From Bartonella grahamii subsp. shimonis (GTDB lineage Bacteria; Pseudomonadota; Alphaproteobacteria; Rhizobiales; Rhizobiaceae): a stretch of 64,000 nucleotides of DNA. Made by a program: the position numbers and the translations under genes. Below, in pieces: positions 49,158-59,368 of this stretch (position 1 is the first letter of the stretch; the number at the start of each line of letters is the position of its first letter). The notes under the pieces are model-generated. The model was not told where the DNA came from and made no database searches. It worked only from the letters and a program-made list of their open reading frames with translations. The stretch spans positions 558,001 through 622,000 of the forward strand of contig NZ_CP123961.1 of NCBI RefSeq assembly GCF_036327415.1, written 5' to 3'.

Positions 49158-52100
49158 ATGAAAAAATTATATACAAAATTAGCAGGAAGCGATTTAAAAT
49201 TTTCCCATTTTCCTTTGATTAAAGTTCTAACCTTGACTTCAATAGCGGCACTTTTATCCAGTATTTCTCCTGCTCTTTCGAAAGATCGTGATTCAAGAGA
49301 AGGAATTTCTGCAAACATAAGAAACACTGCTGGGATATATCCACAAAGTGTTATCTCTGTTTACGATGAATCTAGAAGTAATTTGGGTTCTTTCAATGGA
49401 TCAAAAAATGATTATATAAGAATGTTGAATACAGCACTGACATCACAAGTTAATGCTTTAAGCGACTACAAAAATTTCTTAACCAGAACCCTTACTGGGG
49501 TAGGTAACAATAATTCTATTGCGAATACCTTAAAAATCGATGGCAATGAGTTATCAAAAAACACATTAAGTTCAGAAGACCAATATAAGAAATTTATCGT
49601 CGATCCACAGTTTTTTATAGACAGTAGCTCTGTAACTCAATCTTTCACTCAAAATGGACAGGATACAGTAACTATTGATGCATCTGATTTCTCACGAAAA
49701 GATCACATCGAAAGCATGACACGTAGTGGAGAAGTAGAGCGTGATGTATCGGGAAGTAATGTCATTTTTGGTGAAGACGTTGAAGCGAAAACCACGGACA
49801 GTGTTGTTATTGGTTCTAAAGCAAAGGCGGTATTAGCTGAAGGAGATAAAAAACTAGCGGCATCTGTTATCATAGGTTCTAAATCGGAGATCCATAGAGG
49901 TGGATCCGTTGCTGTTGGTGCAGATATAGTGGCACTAAAGAATGACGCGGTTGCTGTTGGTCGTTTTGTACGGGTGGAGGAGGGTGACGGTACAGCTTTA
50001 GGCTTTAAAACGCAGGTGAAGGTGGCAGGGGGGGTTGCTCTAGGAAGCAATTCTGTAGCTGATAGGGCTGCTGGTGAGTTTGGTTATGCTCCTTCGGTAA
50101 AGAGTGAGGTTGCAGCAAGTGATAAAGCTCAGTGGAAAAGTACGGAAGGTGCAGTGAGTGTTGGTGATCTTAATAAAGGATTAACACGACAAATTGTCGG
50201 AGTAGCAGCTGGGAAGGGTGCTACCGATGCAGTGAATGTTACGCAGTTGGTAGACATGAAAAGATTCGTAACAGAGAACGGTTGGAAATTGTCTGTTGGC
50301 GGTGAAAATGGCAAGACCGTTCTTATAGACGATGAAGTAGATTTTTCTGCTGGAAGTAAGAACTTTCAAATTACCAAAAGTGATAAAGATAATAATGTAA
50401 AATTTGATTTGGCTCAAGATGTTACATTAACGAGCTTAAAGGCAGGAACAAATACCTTCGATGCCACTGGCTTAGTCATTACTGATGGTCCGAAAATAAC
50501 AACGGGTGGCATTGATGCTGGAAATAAAAAGATAACGGGGATTGCGCCTGGTGATCTTAGTGCAGATTCACAAGACGCGGTAAATGGTAGTCAGTTGAAT
50601 GTTGTAGCTACCCATATAGCTCGATATTTAGGTGGTGGTGTTAAATTTACAAATGGCCAATGGGATGATCCAACGTTCAAAATTAAAACTTTTAATCCTG
50701 AGAAGAATGAGATTGAAGAAGAAAGTTTTCCAGATGTAGCAAAAGCCTTTGAGGGCGTGGGTAAGTCTTATGTAAACCTTCACAATGAGATTAAAAAAGC
50801 CGCCGATGGGAGTGTCTTTAAATGGCATGCCGAAACGGAGAGCATTACTATTGCTGCTAGTGAGGAAAAAGGTGGGCAAGGAAGTATTGCTATAGGTAAG
50901 CTTTCAAGTGCCTTTGGTAAAAATAGTATTGCCTTAGGTGGCTTTTCAGCGGCATCTGCCGAAAATAGTATGGCATTAGGTGGCTTTTCAGCGGCATCTG
51001 GTGAAAATAGTATAGCATTAGGTGGACTTTCAAATGCATCTGGTGAAAATAGTATAGCATTGGGCTCAAATGCACAAGTACAAGCTGGTATTACTGGTGG
51101 TGTGGCGGTGGGCTATAAATCTTTTTCTCGTAACTCAGTGTCCACTGTTGGCTATGATCCTTTCATAGGGAGCAAGTCAACAGATGATGGTGTGATATGG
51201 AAAAGCACCCAAGGTGCTTTTAGTATTGGTGATACTCCGAATAAGATAACGCGACAGCTCACAGGTGTGGCAGCGGGTTATGCAGACACTGATGCCGTCA
51301 ACGTTGCGCAGCTGAAAAAATTACGAGAATTTGTAGCACAAGGGTGGACGCTTTCTCTTAATGATGAGGCTGTTTCAGATTTTCAGCCGGGTGATAAGTT
51401 AAACTTGGCTTCTGGAAGTGATAATTTAAAGATTAAAAGTAGCGATAAAAAAGACAGTATAAGCAAAGAAATAACATTTGATTTGGCGCAAGATGTCACA
51501 TTAAACAGTGTAAAATTAAAGGATGTCACTTTAGATACAACGGGCTTAACCATTGAAAATGGCCCCAAAATAGCAGCGAACGGTATTGAGGCTGGGAATA
51601 AAAAAATAACAGGTCTTGCGGGTGGAGATCTTAACGCAAATTCGACAGATGCTGTAAGTGGCTCTCAGCTTTTTGAGACAAATGATAAGGTTGCTACCTA
51701 TTTAGGTGGTGGTGCTAGCTATGAAGGTGGCGCTTGGACAGGTCCAAATTTCACGCTTAAAACCTTCACAGCTGATGGTAAAGAAGGTGGTTCAAAAGAC
51801 TATCCCGATGTAGCACAAGCTTTTGCAGGCATTAATGATAATTTCCAAAATGTGAATACTAATGTGCAGAACATCGTTAAAGACTTTAATGAAAAAGTCA
51901 CGAATATCACGCAAGAAGTTCAAGGTGATGCCTTGTTGTGGGACAAGACTACAGGCGCTTTTGTGGCAACGCATGGAGAAGAAAATAGCAAAACAAAGAG
52001 CAAGATTACATCGCTGGCTGATGGTTCTGTTGTAGTAGGTTCGAGCGATGCGGTTACGGGTGGTCAGATTAATACCATAGCTGTGAGTTTAGCAAAAATT

Positions 52101-55100
52101 TTAGGAGGAAAAACATCGTTTAGTGCTGATGGCACTTTTACAGTTCCCAGCTATGACTTATCGATAGTTTCTAAAGAGGGTAATGTAACAGATAAATCGT
52201 ATGAAGGTGTTGAAACAGCCTTTAAAGGACTTGATGACAACATCAAGAATGTGAATGCTCGCATTAAGGAAGTCTCAGAAGGCGTTGCACAAGATTCTTT
52301 ATCATGGAGCAAGGCTGAAGGTGCGTTTGTAGCGCAGCATGAGAAAGAAGGTAAAAAGGAAAACAGCAAGATAAAATTTCTTGCCGCAGGAGATATTACG
52401 AAAGAATCGACAGATGCGGTTAATGGCTCTCAGCTTCATACATTAGGCACCGAGGTTGCGAAGTATTTAGGTGGTGGTGCTAGCTATGAGAATGGTCAAT
52501 GGACAGCTCCTACATTCAAGGTTAAAATCGTTAATGAGGATGGTACTAAAGTTGAAGATAAGGACTATAGTAGTGTTTCAGCTGCCTTTGAAGGTGTAGG
52601 TGCCTCTTTTACGAATATTCATAATGAGATTACGAAAAACACTACGGAAGTTACTGAAAACATTAAGCAGAATGCGTTGATGTGGAACGAAAAAGAAGGG
52701 GCGTTTGTAGCGACGCATGGAAAAGAAGATGCAAAAAGCAACAGCAAAATTAAGTATCTTGCGAACGGTGACATTTCTGTAGACTCAGCTGATGCTGTAA
52801 GTGGTGGTCAGCTTCGTACTATCACAGATGATTTATCAAAGATTTTAGGTGGTGAAGTATCTTTTGATGGCAAAAACTTTCAAGGACCAAAGTATGACTT
52901 ATCGCACATTGCTGAAGATGGTGCTGTAACAGAGAAATTGCATACCGATGTTGGTTCTGCCTTTAAAGGACTTGATGACAACATCAAGAATGTGAATGCT
53001 CGCATTAAGGAAGTTTCAGAGGGCGTTGCACAAGATTCTTTATCATGGAGCAAAGATGCCGGTGCGTTTGTAGCGCAGCATGGAGAAAAAGACGGAGAGA
53101 AGACAAACAGCAAGATCACATCACTTGCGGATGGCACTATAGCATCAGGCTCGAGTGATGCAGTTACAGGAGGTCAGATTTATTCATTAGGCGATAAGGT
53201 TGCAAAATATTTTTCTGATGACGCTGAATATAAGGATGGGGAATTGAGAGTTCCTGATTTTAAGCTCAAAACTATCAATGATGATGGCACTGAAGCTGAA
53301 TCAAGCTATAAGAATGTATCAGATGCATTTTCAGGTGTGGGTGAACTTTTCACAAAGGTTCAAAATGCGATCAGCGATGTAATCAGTAATCTTCTTGTTA
53401 CGAAAAATGAAGATGTTATCAACGTTGGTAAAGGAGTAGAAGGTAGTGAAATCAATATCGCAAACAAGAGCGGTAAGGATCGAACCCTTTCTGGTGTAAA
53501 AGCGGCAGAAAAAGACAATGAAGCTGTGAACAAAGAACAATTTGATAAAGGCTTAAAGGATCTTTCTGATACCCTTCTGTCTGATAGTTCTTCTGTTGTT
53601 CTTTACGATAAAACAAAAGATGATCAAATTGATTATACAAATGTAACTTTTGGTAAAGGGAAGGATGCTGCACCTGTTGCACTGCATAATGTAGCTGCAG
53701 GATCGATTGCGGAAAACTCAACGGATGTTATTAATGGAGGACAGGTTCACATCCTTTCAACGGATGTAGCAAAATTTTTGGGTGGAGATGCTGAATTTAA
53801 GGATGGTGCTTTTAAAGGTCCAACTTATAATTTATCGAGTATTGATAAAGATGGTGCTGTAGAAGATAAACCGCATACCGATGTTGGTTCTGCCTTTAAA
53901 GGACTTGATGACAACATCAAGAATGTGAATGCTCGCATTAAGGAAGTTTCAGAGGGCGTTGCACAAGATTCTTTATCATGGAGCAAAGATGCCGGTGCGT
54001 TTGTAGCGCAGCATGGAGAAAAAGACGGAGAGAAGACAAACAGCAAGATCACATCACTTGCGGATGGCACTATAGCATCAGGCTCGAGTGATGCGGTTAA
54101 TGGCGGACAGATTTATTCATTGAATCAGACGCTAGCGAAGTATTTTGGTGGTGAGACGAAGTATGAAAATGACGAATGGAGCGAACCCACTTTCACGCTT
54201 AAAACCTACAATGCGGATGGTACGGAAGGTGATCCACAGGAACATCATAATGTAACGGAAGCCTTTGCAGGAATTGATAAGAATGTGCAGAACATCGTTA
54301 AAGACTTTAATGAAAAAGTCACAAACATCACGGAATCTGTGCAAGGCGATGCGTTGTTGTGGAGTGATGATGCCGGTGCGTTTGTAGCCAAGCATGGAGA
54401 CAAAGACGGAGAGAAGACAAACAGCAAGATCACATCACTTGCGGATGGCACTATAGCATCAGGCTCGAGTGATGCGGTTAATGGCGGACAGATTTATTCA
54501 TTGAATCAGTCGCTAGCAAAGTATTTTGGTGGTGATGCTAAGTATGCTGATGGGGAATGGAGCCTCCCAGGTTTCAAGATAATGACTTTCCAAGAAGATG
54601 GAAGCTTTGAAGAGGAGGATTATGATAGCATTGCAGCGGCGTTTGCTGGTGTCAATAAGGTCTTCAAGAATCTTCATAATGAGATTTCAGACAACATTGA
54701 GCAAAATGCGTTGTTGTGGAGTGATGATGCCGGTGCGTTTGTAGCCTTGCATGGAGAAAAAGACGGAGAGAAGACAAACAGCAAGATCACGTTCCTTTCG
54801 GAAGGAAAGATATCAGAAGATTCAACGGATGCAATTAATGGTGGTCAGATTTATACTCTTAAGCAGACATTTGCCTCATATTTTGGTGGAGGAGCTGGTT
54901 ATGATAAGGAAGGAAACTGGCAAGCCCCCAAATTCTATGTTCAATCATTCAACGATGATGGTACGAAAGGTGATAAAGAAGAGCGTGAGAGTGTCTCTGA
55001 AGCATTTGATGTTGTTAATGACAGCATGAGCACTATCAACGATCGAATAAAAGAGGTTGAAAAGGATGTTGCTTCGAATGGTCTGAATTGGAATGAAGAA

Positions 55101-55829
55101 GAAGGAAGCTATGATGCCTCTCACGCTGATGATCAGGGCGTTAAGCGTCCCAGTAAGATTGTCAATGTAGAAGATGGTAAGGTAGACAAAGATTCCAAAG
55201 ATGCTGTTAATGGAGGTCAGCTTTGGGAAACTCAGCAGATGATTACAGATCAGGTCAAGGATATTGAAACTAAAGTTACGGAGGGTTCTGTACAATATGA
55301 TAAAGATGAAACAGGTAAAAAGACCAATAAAGTTACGTTGGTTGGTGGGGATGAAAGTTCTCCAGTATTAATAAACAATGTAGCGGATGGAAAGATAGAG
55401 AATGGTTCGAAAGAAGCTGTTAATGGCGGTCAGTTACATGATTATACAGAGCAGCAGATGAAGACGGTTCTTGAAGATGCGAAAAAGTATACAGATGAGC
55501 AAGTTTCTCATCTTGTTAAAGATGGAGTTAGTGAGGCTAATTCGTATACAGATATGAAGTTTGAGACGTTAAATTATGCTGTTGAGGATGTTCGCAAGGA
55601 AGCAAGACAAGCAGCAGCGATTGGTTTGGCGGTATCCAACTTACGTTACTATGATATACCAGGATCTTTAAGTGTTTCATTTGGTACGGGTTTATGGCGT
55701 AGTCAATCCGCATTTGCTATTGGGGCTGGTTATACATCTGAAGATGGAAATATTCGCTCAAATGTATCTATTACGAGTGCTGGAGGTCACTGGGGGGTAG
55801 GTGCTGGAATTACTCTGAGGTTGAGATGA
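49158..55829 (+). CDS. BadA/Vomp-family trimeric autotransporter adhesin, intact, 2223 aa
   Basis: I choose the ATG at 49158, after GGGGAG, over an ATG at 49110 that lacks a ribosome site. The extended signal peptide covers ~1-43. A first head with YadA-like repeats lies at ~200-317 and a neck near 345. A second block of five 14-residue head repeats (ASGENSIALGG type) lies at ~574-650, with its own neck, so the head motif occurs twice. The stalk is a series of neck and coiled-coil modules with large internal duplications. The last ~75 residues (EARQAAAIGLAVSNLRY to the terminal Arg) are the trimeric YadA anchor. It is secreted by type Vc and displayed on the surface as an adhesin. Overlaps the next gene by four bases. 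Confidence 0.93.
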   Translation: MKKLYTKLAGSDLKFSHFPLIKVLTLTSIAALLSSISPALSKDRDSREGISANIRNTAGIYPQSVISVYDESRSNLGSFNGSKNDYIRMLNTALTSQVNALSDYKNFLTRTLTGVGNNNSIANTLKIDGNELSKNTLSSEDQYKKFIVDPQFFIDSSSVTQSFTQNGQDTVTIDASDFSRKDHIESMTRSGEVERDVSGSNVIFGEDVEAKTTDSVVIGSKAKAVLAEGDKKLAASVIIGSKSEIHRGGSVAVGADIVALKNDAVAVGRFVRVEEGDGTALGFKTQVKVAGGVALGSNSVADRAAGEFGYAPSVKSEVAASDKAQWKSTEGAVSVGDLNKGLTRQIVGVAAGKGATDAVNVTQLVDMKRFVTENGWKLSVGGENGKTVLIDDEVDFSAGSKNFQITKSDKDNNVKFDLAQDVTLTSLKAGTNTFDATGLVITDGPKITTGGIDAGNKKITGIAPGDLSADSQDAVNGSQLNVVATHIARYLGGGVKFTNGQWDDPTFKIKTFNPEKNEIEEESFPDVAKAFEGVGKSYVNLHNEIKKAADGSVFKWHAETESITIAASEEKGGQGSIAIGKLSSAFGKNSIALGGFSAASAENSMALGGFSAASGENSIALGGLSNASGENSIALGSNAQVQAGITGGVAVGYKSFSRNSVSTVGYDPFIGSKSTDDGVIWKSTQGAFSIGDTPNKITRQLTGVAAGYADTDAVNVAQLKKLREFVAQGWTLSLNDEAVSDFQPGDKLNLASGSDNLKIKSSDKKDSISKEITFDLAQDVTLNSVKLKDVTLDTTGLTIENGPKIAANGIEAGNKKITGLAGGDLNANSTDAVSGSQLFETNDKVATYLGGGASYEGGAWTGPNFTLKTFTADGKEGGSKDYPDVAQAFAGINDNFQNVNTNVQNIVKDFNEKVTNITQEVQGDALLWDKTTGAFVATHGEENSKTKSKITSLADGSVVVGSSDAVTGGQINTIAVSLAKILGGKTSFSADGTFTVPSYDLSIVSKEGNVTDKSYEGVETAFKGLDDNIKNVNARIKEVSEGVAQDSLSWSKAEGAFVAQHEKEGKKENSKIKFLAAGDITKESTDAVNGSQLHTLGTEVAKYLGGGASYENGQWTAPTFKVKIVNEDGTKVEDKDYSSVSAAFEGVGASFTNIHNEITKNTTEVTENIKQNALMWNEKEGAFVATHGKEDAKSNSKIKYLANGDISVDSADAVSGGQLRTITDDLSKILGGEVSFDGKNFQGPKYDLSHIAEDGAVTEKLHTDVGSAFKGLDDNIKNVNARIKEVSEGVAQDSLSWSKDAGAFVAQHGEKDGEKTNSKITSLADGTIASGSSDAVTGGQIYSLGDKVAKYFSDDAEYKDGELRVPDFKLKTINDDGTEAESSYKNVSDAFSGVGELFTKVQNAISDVISNLLVTKNEDVINVGKGVEGSEINIANKSGKDRTLSGVKAAEKDNEAVNKEQFDKGLKDLSDTLLSDSSSVVLYDKTKDDQIDYTNVTFGKGKDAAPVALHNVAAGSIAENSTDVINGGQVHILSTDVAKFLGGDAEFKDGAFKGPTYNLSSIDKDGAVEDKPHTDVGSAFKGLDDNIKNVNARIKEVSEGVAQDSLSWSKDAGAFVAQHGEKDGEKTNSKITSLADGTIASGSSDAVNGGQIYSLNQTLAKYFGGETKYENDEWSEPTFTLKTYNADGTEGDPQEHHNVTEAFAGIDKNVQNIVKDFNEKVTNITESVQGDALLWSDDAGAFVAKHGDKDGEKTNSKITSLADGTIASGSSDAVNGGQIYSLNQSLAKYFGGDAKYADGEWSLPGFKIMTFQEDGSFEEEDYDSIAAAFAGVNKVFKNLHNEISDNIEQNALLWSDDAGAFVALHGEKDGEKTNSKITFLSEGKISEDSTDAINGGQIYTLKQTFASYFGGGAGYDKEGNWQAPKFYVQSFNDDGTKGDKEERESVSEAFDVVNDSMSTINDRIKEVEKDVASNGLNWNEEEGSYDASHADDQGVKRPSKIVNVEDGKVDKDSKDAVNGGQLWETQQMITDQVKDIETKVTEGSVQYDKDETGKKTNKVTLVGGDESSPVLINNVADGKIENGSKEAVNGGQLHDYTEQQMKTVLEDAKKYTDEQVSHLVKDGVSEANSYTDMKFETLNYAVEDVRKEARQAAAIGLAVSNLRYYDIPGSLSVSFGTGLWRSQSAFAIGAGYTSEDGNIRSNVSITSAGGHWGVGAGITLRLR
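52941..54094 (+). repeat. 221-bp perfect direct repeats in the second adhesin
   Basis: 52941-53161 and 53874-54094 are identical by eye, 933 bp (311 codons) apart. Partial copies occur at 52213-52310 and 54362-54490. Exact identity in a coding region points to recent duplication or gene conversion. Confidence 0.88.
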
Positions 55830-56428
55830 TAATAGAAAAAGCGGCTATTATTATAAAAAAGAGAAGCATATTAGTGAAGGTTCTGTTCGTTCTTGCCTTA
55901 ATAGGCAAGAGCGAAAGCTTTGCTAACGAGAATAATAATATTTATACAGTGCATCCACCGCACTTATCGATACCTAAGGGAAAACCTGGCGAAACACGTC
56001 GAATTATTATGCAGTTTTATGACTGGACTTTGATTTGTGACGAAAAACAAAAGCTTAAACATAAGCAAGGTATATGTAATGTGACACAGACTGTTCATGA
56101 TCAAGAAGGAAACACCGTTTTTAGTTGGTCTCTTGTCTCTACGACAAATGGTCAAGCAGTGATGCTTTTTCGAACATTGCCAAATTCTGATATAAATGTT
56201 CCGATTCAAATGTTTATAAAAGGTGTAAAAAAACCTGTTCTTATTCATTATACGCAATGTAATGAAACCGTTTGTTTGGCACAATCGCCTGTAGGGCCGC
56301 TTTTGACTAAACAAATAGAGCAGGACAATAAAGTACGTATTTCCTATAAAATTAAAGAAGGAAAAGTATTTTCTTTTACTGTACCATTTAAAGGGTTAAA
56401 TGCGGCACTTAATTCTTTACATCCTTAG
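55826..56428 (+). CDS. Invasion-associated locus B (IalB) family protein
   Basis: The 200-aa product starts four bases inside the adhesin gene (ATGA). It has a basic N-terminus and hydrophobic segment (LVKVLFVLALIG) ending near SFA at about residue 33, a signal peptide. The mature part has the family pattern: FYDWTLICD at ~64-72, GICNVTQTV with a second Cys, SWSLVS, and a C-terminal pair of Cys in QCNETVCLAQ. IalB of Bartonella is linked to erythrocyte invasion, but most paralogs are of unknown role. Coupling to the adhesin suggests a periplasmic helper in its biogenesis; this is inference. Confidence 0.82.
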   Translation: MIIEKAAIIIKKRSILVKVLFVLALIGKSESFANENNNIYTVHPPHLSIPKGKPGETRRIIMQFYDWTLICDEKQKLKHKQGICNVTQTVHDQEGNTVFSWSLVSTTNGQAVMLFRTLPNSDINVPIQMFIKGVKKPVLIHYTQCNETVCLAQSPVGPLLTKQIEQDNKVRISYKIKEGKVFSFTVPFKGLNAALNSLHP

Positions 56429-57127
56429 AATCCATCGAGTATTTTTAACAAGAGTCATTTTTTCATAAATCATTGTATTATATTTTTTGAGTGTAAATTA
56501 TAAGGTCAAATAAGTAAGAAGTTTTATATAATATGATATCGAGGGGATTTATTAGAAAAAGTGAGAATTTTATGAATGTAAAGTCACAGTAAGTTCTTTA
56601 TATGTAATAGAAAAGCAAGTTAATATTTTTTAATTAGTTATAATAATAGATAAATTATAATCTTAGAGAATTTTTTGAACGATAGTTTTTATTAGTATTC
56701 ACAAAATAACAGCTATTGTAATTGCATTTTGTAGTACTACGGAATTTTTATTTCAGCATAAACAAAGCCATTTCATTGCATACAACAAACGAGGCTTGTG
56801 TGTGGATAACGAAATTGAAAAAAAGAAAAATTTTTTCTTATAAACTGTACTAATGTATAGGTTGTTGTGACCTTAAGAGACAGCAAATAGTACGATAGTG
56901 TAGGTTTATTACAATAGAGGTGTGCTTCGTTTAAATGATATACGGAAAAGAGCATAATTTATAAAAATTGATGTGAACATAAACGATTAATTTATCGTTT
57001 TAAGTTCATAAAGAGAAGAATGATTTCTTGTATTTATCATTTATTGCTACATTATTGCTTTATTTAGGAATAAGCAGAAAAGTTTTTGCGTTTGTTTATT
57101 GGGGGGAACGCTCAAGGGATAAGAGAA
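56429..57127. other. Gap between the IalB-family gene and ppx
   Basis: 700 AT-rich bases without a supported gene. It includes the hairpin at 56974-57008 and must hold the ppx promoter. Confidence 0.45.
56974..57008. promoter_or_regulatory. Palindromic hairpin upstream of ppx
   Basis: TGAAC-AT-AAACGAT and ATCGTTT-TAA-GTTCA pair across a short AT loop. It could be a protein-binding site or a hairpin; no known motif is claimed. Confidence 0.4.
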
Positions 57128-58438
57128 ATGACCCCGTTAAATTATGGTTCAAAAGAGTTAAAGCGAGGAGAAATATACGATACAAAAGCAGATCAGTTGT
57201 ATGATCAGTGCGGTAGTAATACAAATAATCGTTCTGCATTGTCACGAACAGAGGCATCTTCTGTCCTTGTTGATATAAAGAGACAACAGAGCAAAAAACA
57301 TTATGAACAGAAACAGGCTTTTGTTCAATCTGAGACAGCTTTTGAGTTTCATAGTCAGATAATGACAGGTACTCAAAAAACAAAAAAACTCAAAGCACCT
57401 TTTCTTCGACGGTTCCTTCCAGTAAAATCTCCACCTCTTTATGCGGCACTTGATCTCGGAACGAACAATTGTCGTCTTCTTATCGCATCTCCCAGTAAAC
57501 CTGGATATTTTCGTGTTGTTGATGCTTTTTCTCGTATTGTACGATTGGGAGAAGGTTTAATAAATAACGGTTTTCTTAATACACAAGCTATGGATCGTGC
57601 GATTGAAGCATTAAAGATTTGTCATGTAAAGCTAAAACAAAGGCATATTAAGCGTTATCGCTTGATTGCAACGGAAGCTTGTCGGTCTGCAGAAAATGGT
57701 AGATATTTTATTCAGCGTGTTTTGGAGGAGACAGGTCTTGAATTGGAAATTGTTGATCGGCAAACAGAAGCGCGTTTTGCTGTTACAGGGTGTAGTACAC
57801 TTGTTGAACCAAATACTGACGCAATTGTGCTTTTTGATATTGGAGGAGGATCATCAGAAATTGTGCTACTTGATGTTTCTCAAAAACGTTCTTTTCGTTT
57901 AGCTAGACAAATTATCGCCTGGACTTCTCTTCCTGTTGGTGTTGTTACGCTTGCTGAACGTTTTGGAGGGAATGATGTTAGCTTAGACGATTTTGAAAAA
58001 ATGAAAAGCTATGTGCGAGAGTTATTAAATAATTTTTCAGATCGTCATAAATTAGGAGAGTTAGCGCAAGGTTCGAAGTTTCATCTTTTGGGAACCTCCG
58101 GTACAGTTACGACTTTAGCAGGAATGTATCTTAATTTAGAGCGTTATGATAGGAAAAAAGTGGATGGCATTTGGATGAATGATGCAGACATTACTCTTAT
58201 GACACAACGCCTATTATCATGGGATATAGAAAAACGTGTAATAAATCCTTTTATTGGGCGCGAGAGAGCAGATTTAGTTTTAGCTGGTTGTGCAATTTTA
58301 GATGTTATTCGCGAAGTTTGGCCAAGTCAGCGTTTAAGAGTTGCTGATCGTGGATTAAGGGAAGGAATTTTGATAGAGCTGATGTTACGCGATGGGGTAT
58401 GGTGCCGTCATAGAAAGAGTAAAGACTTCAAGCGTTAG
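57128..58438 (+). CDS. ppx: Ppx/GppA-family exopolyphosphatase
   Basis: I choose the ATG at 57128; the longer frame begins with a TTG at 57086. The 436-aa protein has a ~105-residue hydrophilic N-terminal extension, then the actin-like phosphatase core: AALDLGTNNCRLLIA, TEACRSAENG, FDIGGGSSEIVL and GTSGTVTTLAG. It hydrolyses polyphosphate and/or pppGpp; sequence does not separate the two. rlmE follows 29 nt downstream, a common Rhizobiales pair. Confidence 0.9.
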   Translation: MTPLNYGSKELKRGEIYDTKADQLYDQCGSNTNNRSALSRTEASSVLVDIKRQQSKKHYEQKQAFVQSETAFEFHSQIMTGTQKTKKLKAPFLRRFLPVKSPPLYAALDLGTNNCRLLIASPSKPGYFRVVDAFSRIVRLGEGLINNGFLNTQAMDRAIEALKICHVKLKQRHIKRYRLIATEACRSAENGRYFIQRVLEETGLELEIVDRQTEARFAVTGCSTLVEPNTDAIVLFDIGGGSSEIVLLDVSQKRSFRLARQIIAWTSLPVGVVTLAERFGGNDVSLDDFEKMKSYVRELLNNFSDRHKLGELAQGSKFHLLGTSGTVTTLAGMYLNLERYDRKKVDGIWMNDADITLMTQRLLSWDIEKRVINPFIGRERADLVLAGCAILDVIREVWPSQRLRVADRGLREGILIELMLRDGVWCRHRKSKDFKR

Positions 58439-58467
58439 AGAATTAAATATGGAGCCAATGAATAACG

Positions 58468-59196
58468 ATGAAAAAAACAACAAAAACACCGAGGGGTGGC
58501 TATGGCGGTTCAGGATCACATGAATTATATCAGCACGTAAAAAAGAAAGCAGGAACCATTAAAGCTTCATCACGACGATGGTTAGAGAGGCATCTGAATG
58601 ATCCTTATGTCCATCAATCAAAAGTAGATGGTTATCGTTCGCGTGCAGCTTATAAACTCATTGAAATTAATGAGCGTTATAGGTTTTTGAAAAAAGGTCA
58701 AAAGGTTATTGATCTAGGAGCAGCACCTGGGGGGTGGTGCCAGGTGGCTGAGCGTATAGTAGGGTCAAGCAATGAAGACCCTAGCGTTGTTGGTATTGAT
58801 TATTTACATGTTGATCCATTGCCTAGAGTTGCCATGTTGGAAATGGATTTTTTGCATACAGATGCACCGCAGAAATTAATTGAAACTTTAGGGACAAAAC
58901 CGGATGTGGTTCTTTCTGATATGGCAGCGCCAACAACAGGTCATCGTCAGACGGATCATTTAAGAACGATTTATTTATGTGAAGTTGCGGCTGATTTTGC
59001 TCTTTCGGTTCTTAAGCCTAGGGGACATTTTTTAGCCAAGGCTTTTCAAGGAGGAGCAGAAAACACTCTTCTCATGATACTAAAACAGCATTTTAAAAAA
59101 GTCTATCATGTTAAACCACCCGCAAGCCGATCAGAATCAGTAGAGCTTTATCTTCTAGCACTTGAATTTAAGGGAAAAACAAAAATACAAGAATAG
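58468..59196 (+). CDS. rlmE: 23S rRNA (uridine-2'-O-)-methyltransferase
   Basis: The 242-aa FtsJ-type enzyme methylates U2552 in the A-loop of 23S rRNA with S-adenosylmethionine. The catalytic tetrad K-D-K-E is visible: [23 protein letters not shown], and SVELYLL. The SAM motif is [14 protein letters not shown] Gly-rich and basic ~40-residue N-terminus precedes the core. Confidence 0.95.
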   Translation: MKKTTKTPRGGYGGSGSHELYQHVKKKAGTIKASSRRWLERHLNDPYVHQSKVDGYRSRAAYKLIEINERYRFLKKGQKVIDLGAAPGGWCQVAERIVGSSNEDPSVVGIDYLHVDPLPRVAMLEMDFLHTDAPQKLIETLGTKPDVVLSDMAAPTTGHRQTDHLRTIYLCEVAADFALSVLKPRGHFLAKAFQGGAENTLLMILKQHFKKVYHVKPPASRSESVELYLLALEFKGKTKIQE

Positions 59197-59368
59197 CGCC
59201 TTCTTTTAAGAAGACTTAACTTTAGTTAATCTATTTAGATGTGATGATTTTTTCTCAAAGAGTTATCGGCGATATTGACAGTTTTTCTGTTATCAATGAT
59301 GAAAAACTGGTAAAACTGATGTATTACCTATAGAGGTAGAGAGATTGATTCCTCAGTGAGTGCTTCCA

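Noticed and set aside
50890..51075. Repetitive 61-aa minus-strand frame in the second adhesin
   Set aside because: It is the antisense shadow of the YadA head repeats. The same holds for the many other minus-strand frames within both adhesins.
50880..51110. CRISPR-like periodic repeat
   Set aside because: The periodicity is 42 bp of coding head repeats without spacers; no CRISPR array was seen in the window.
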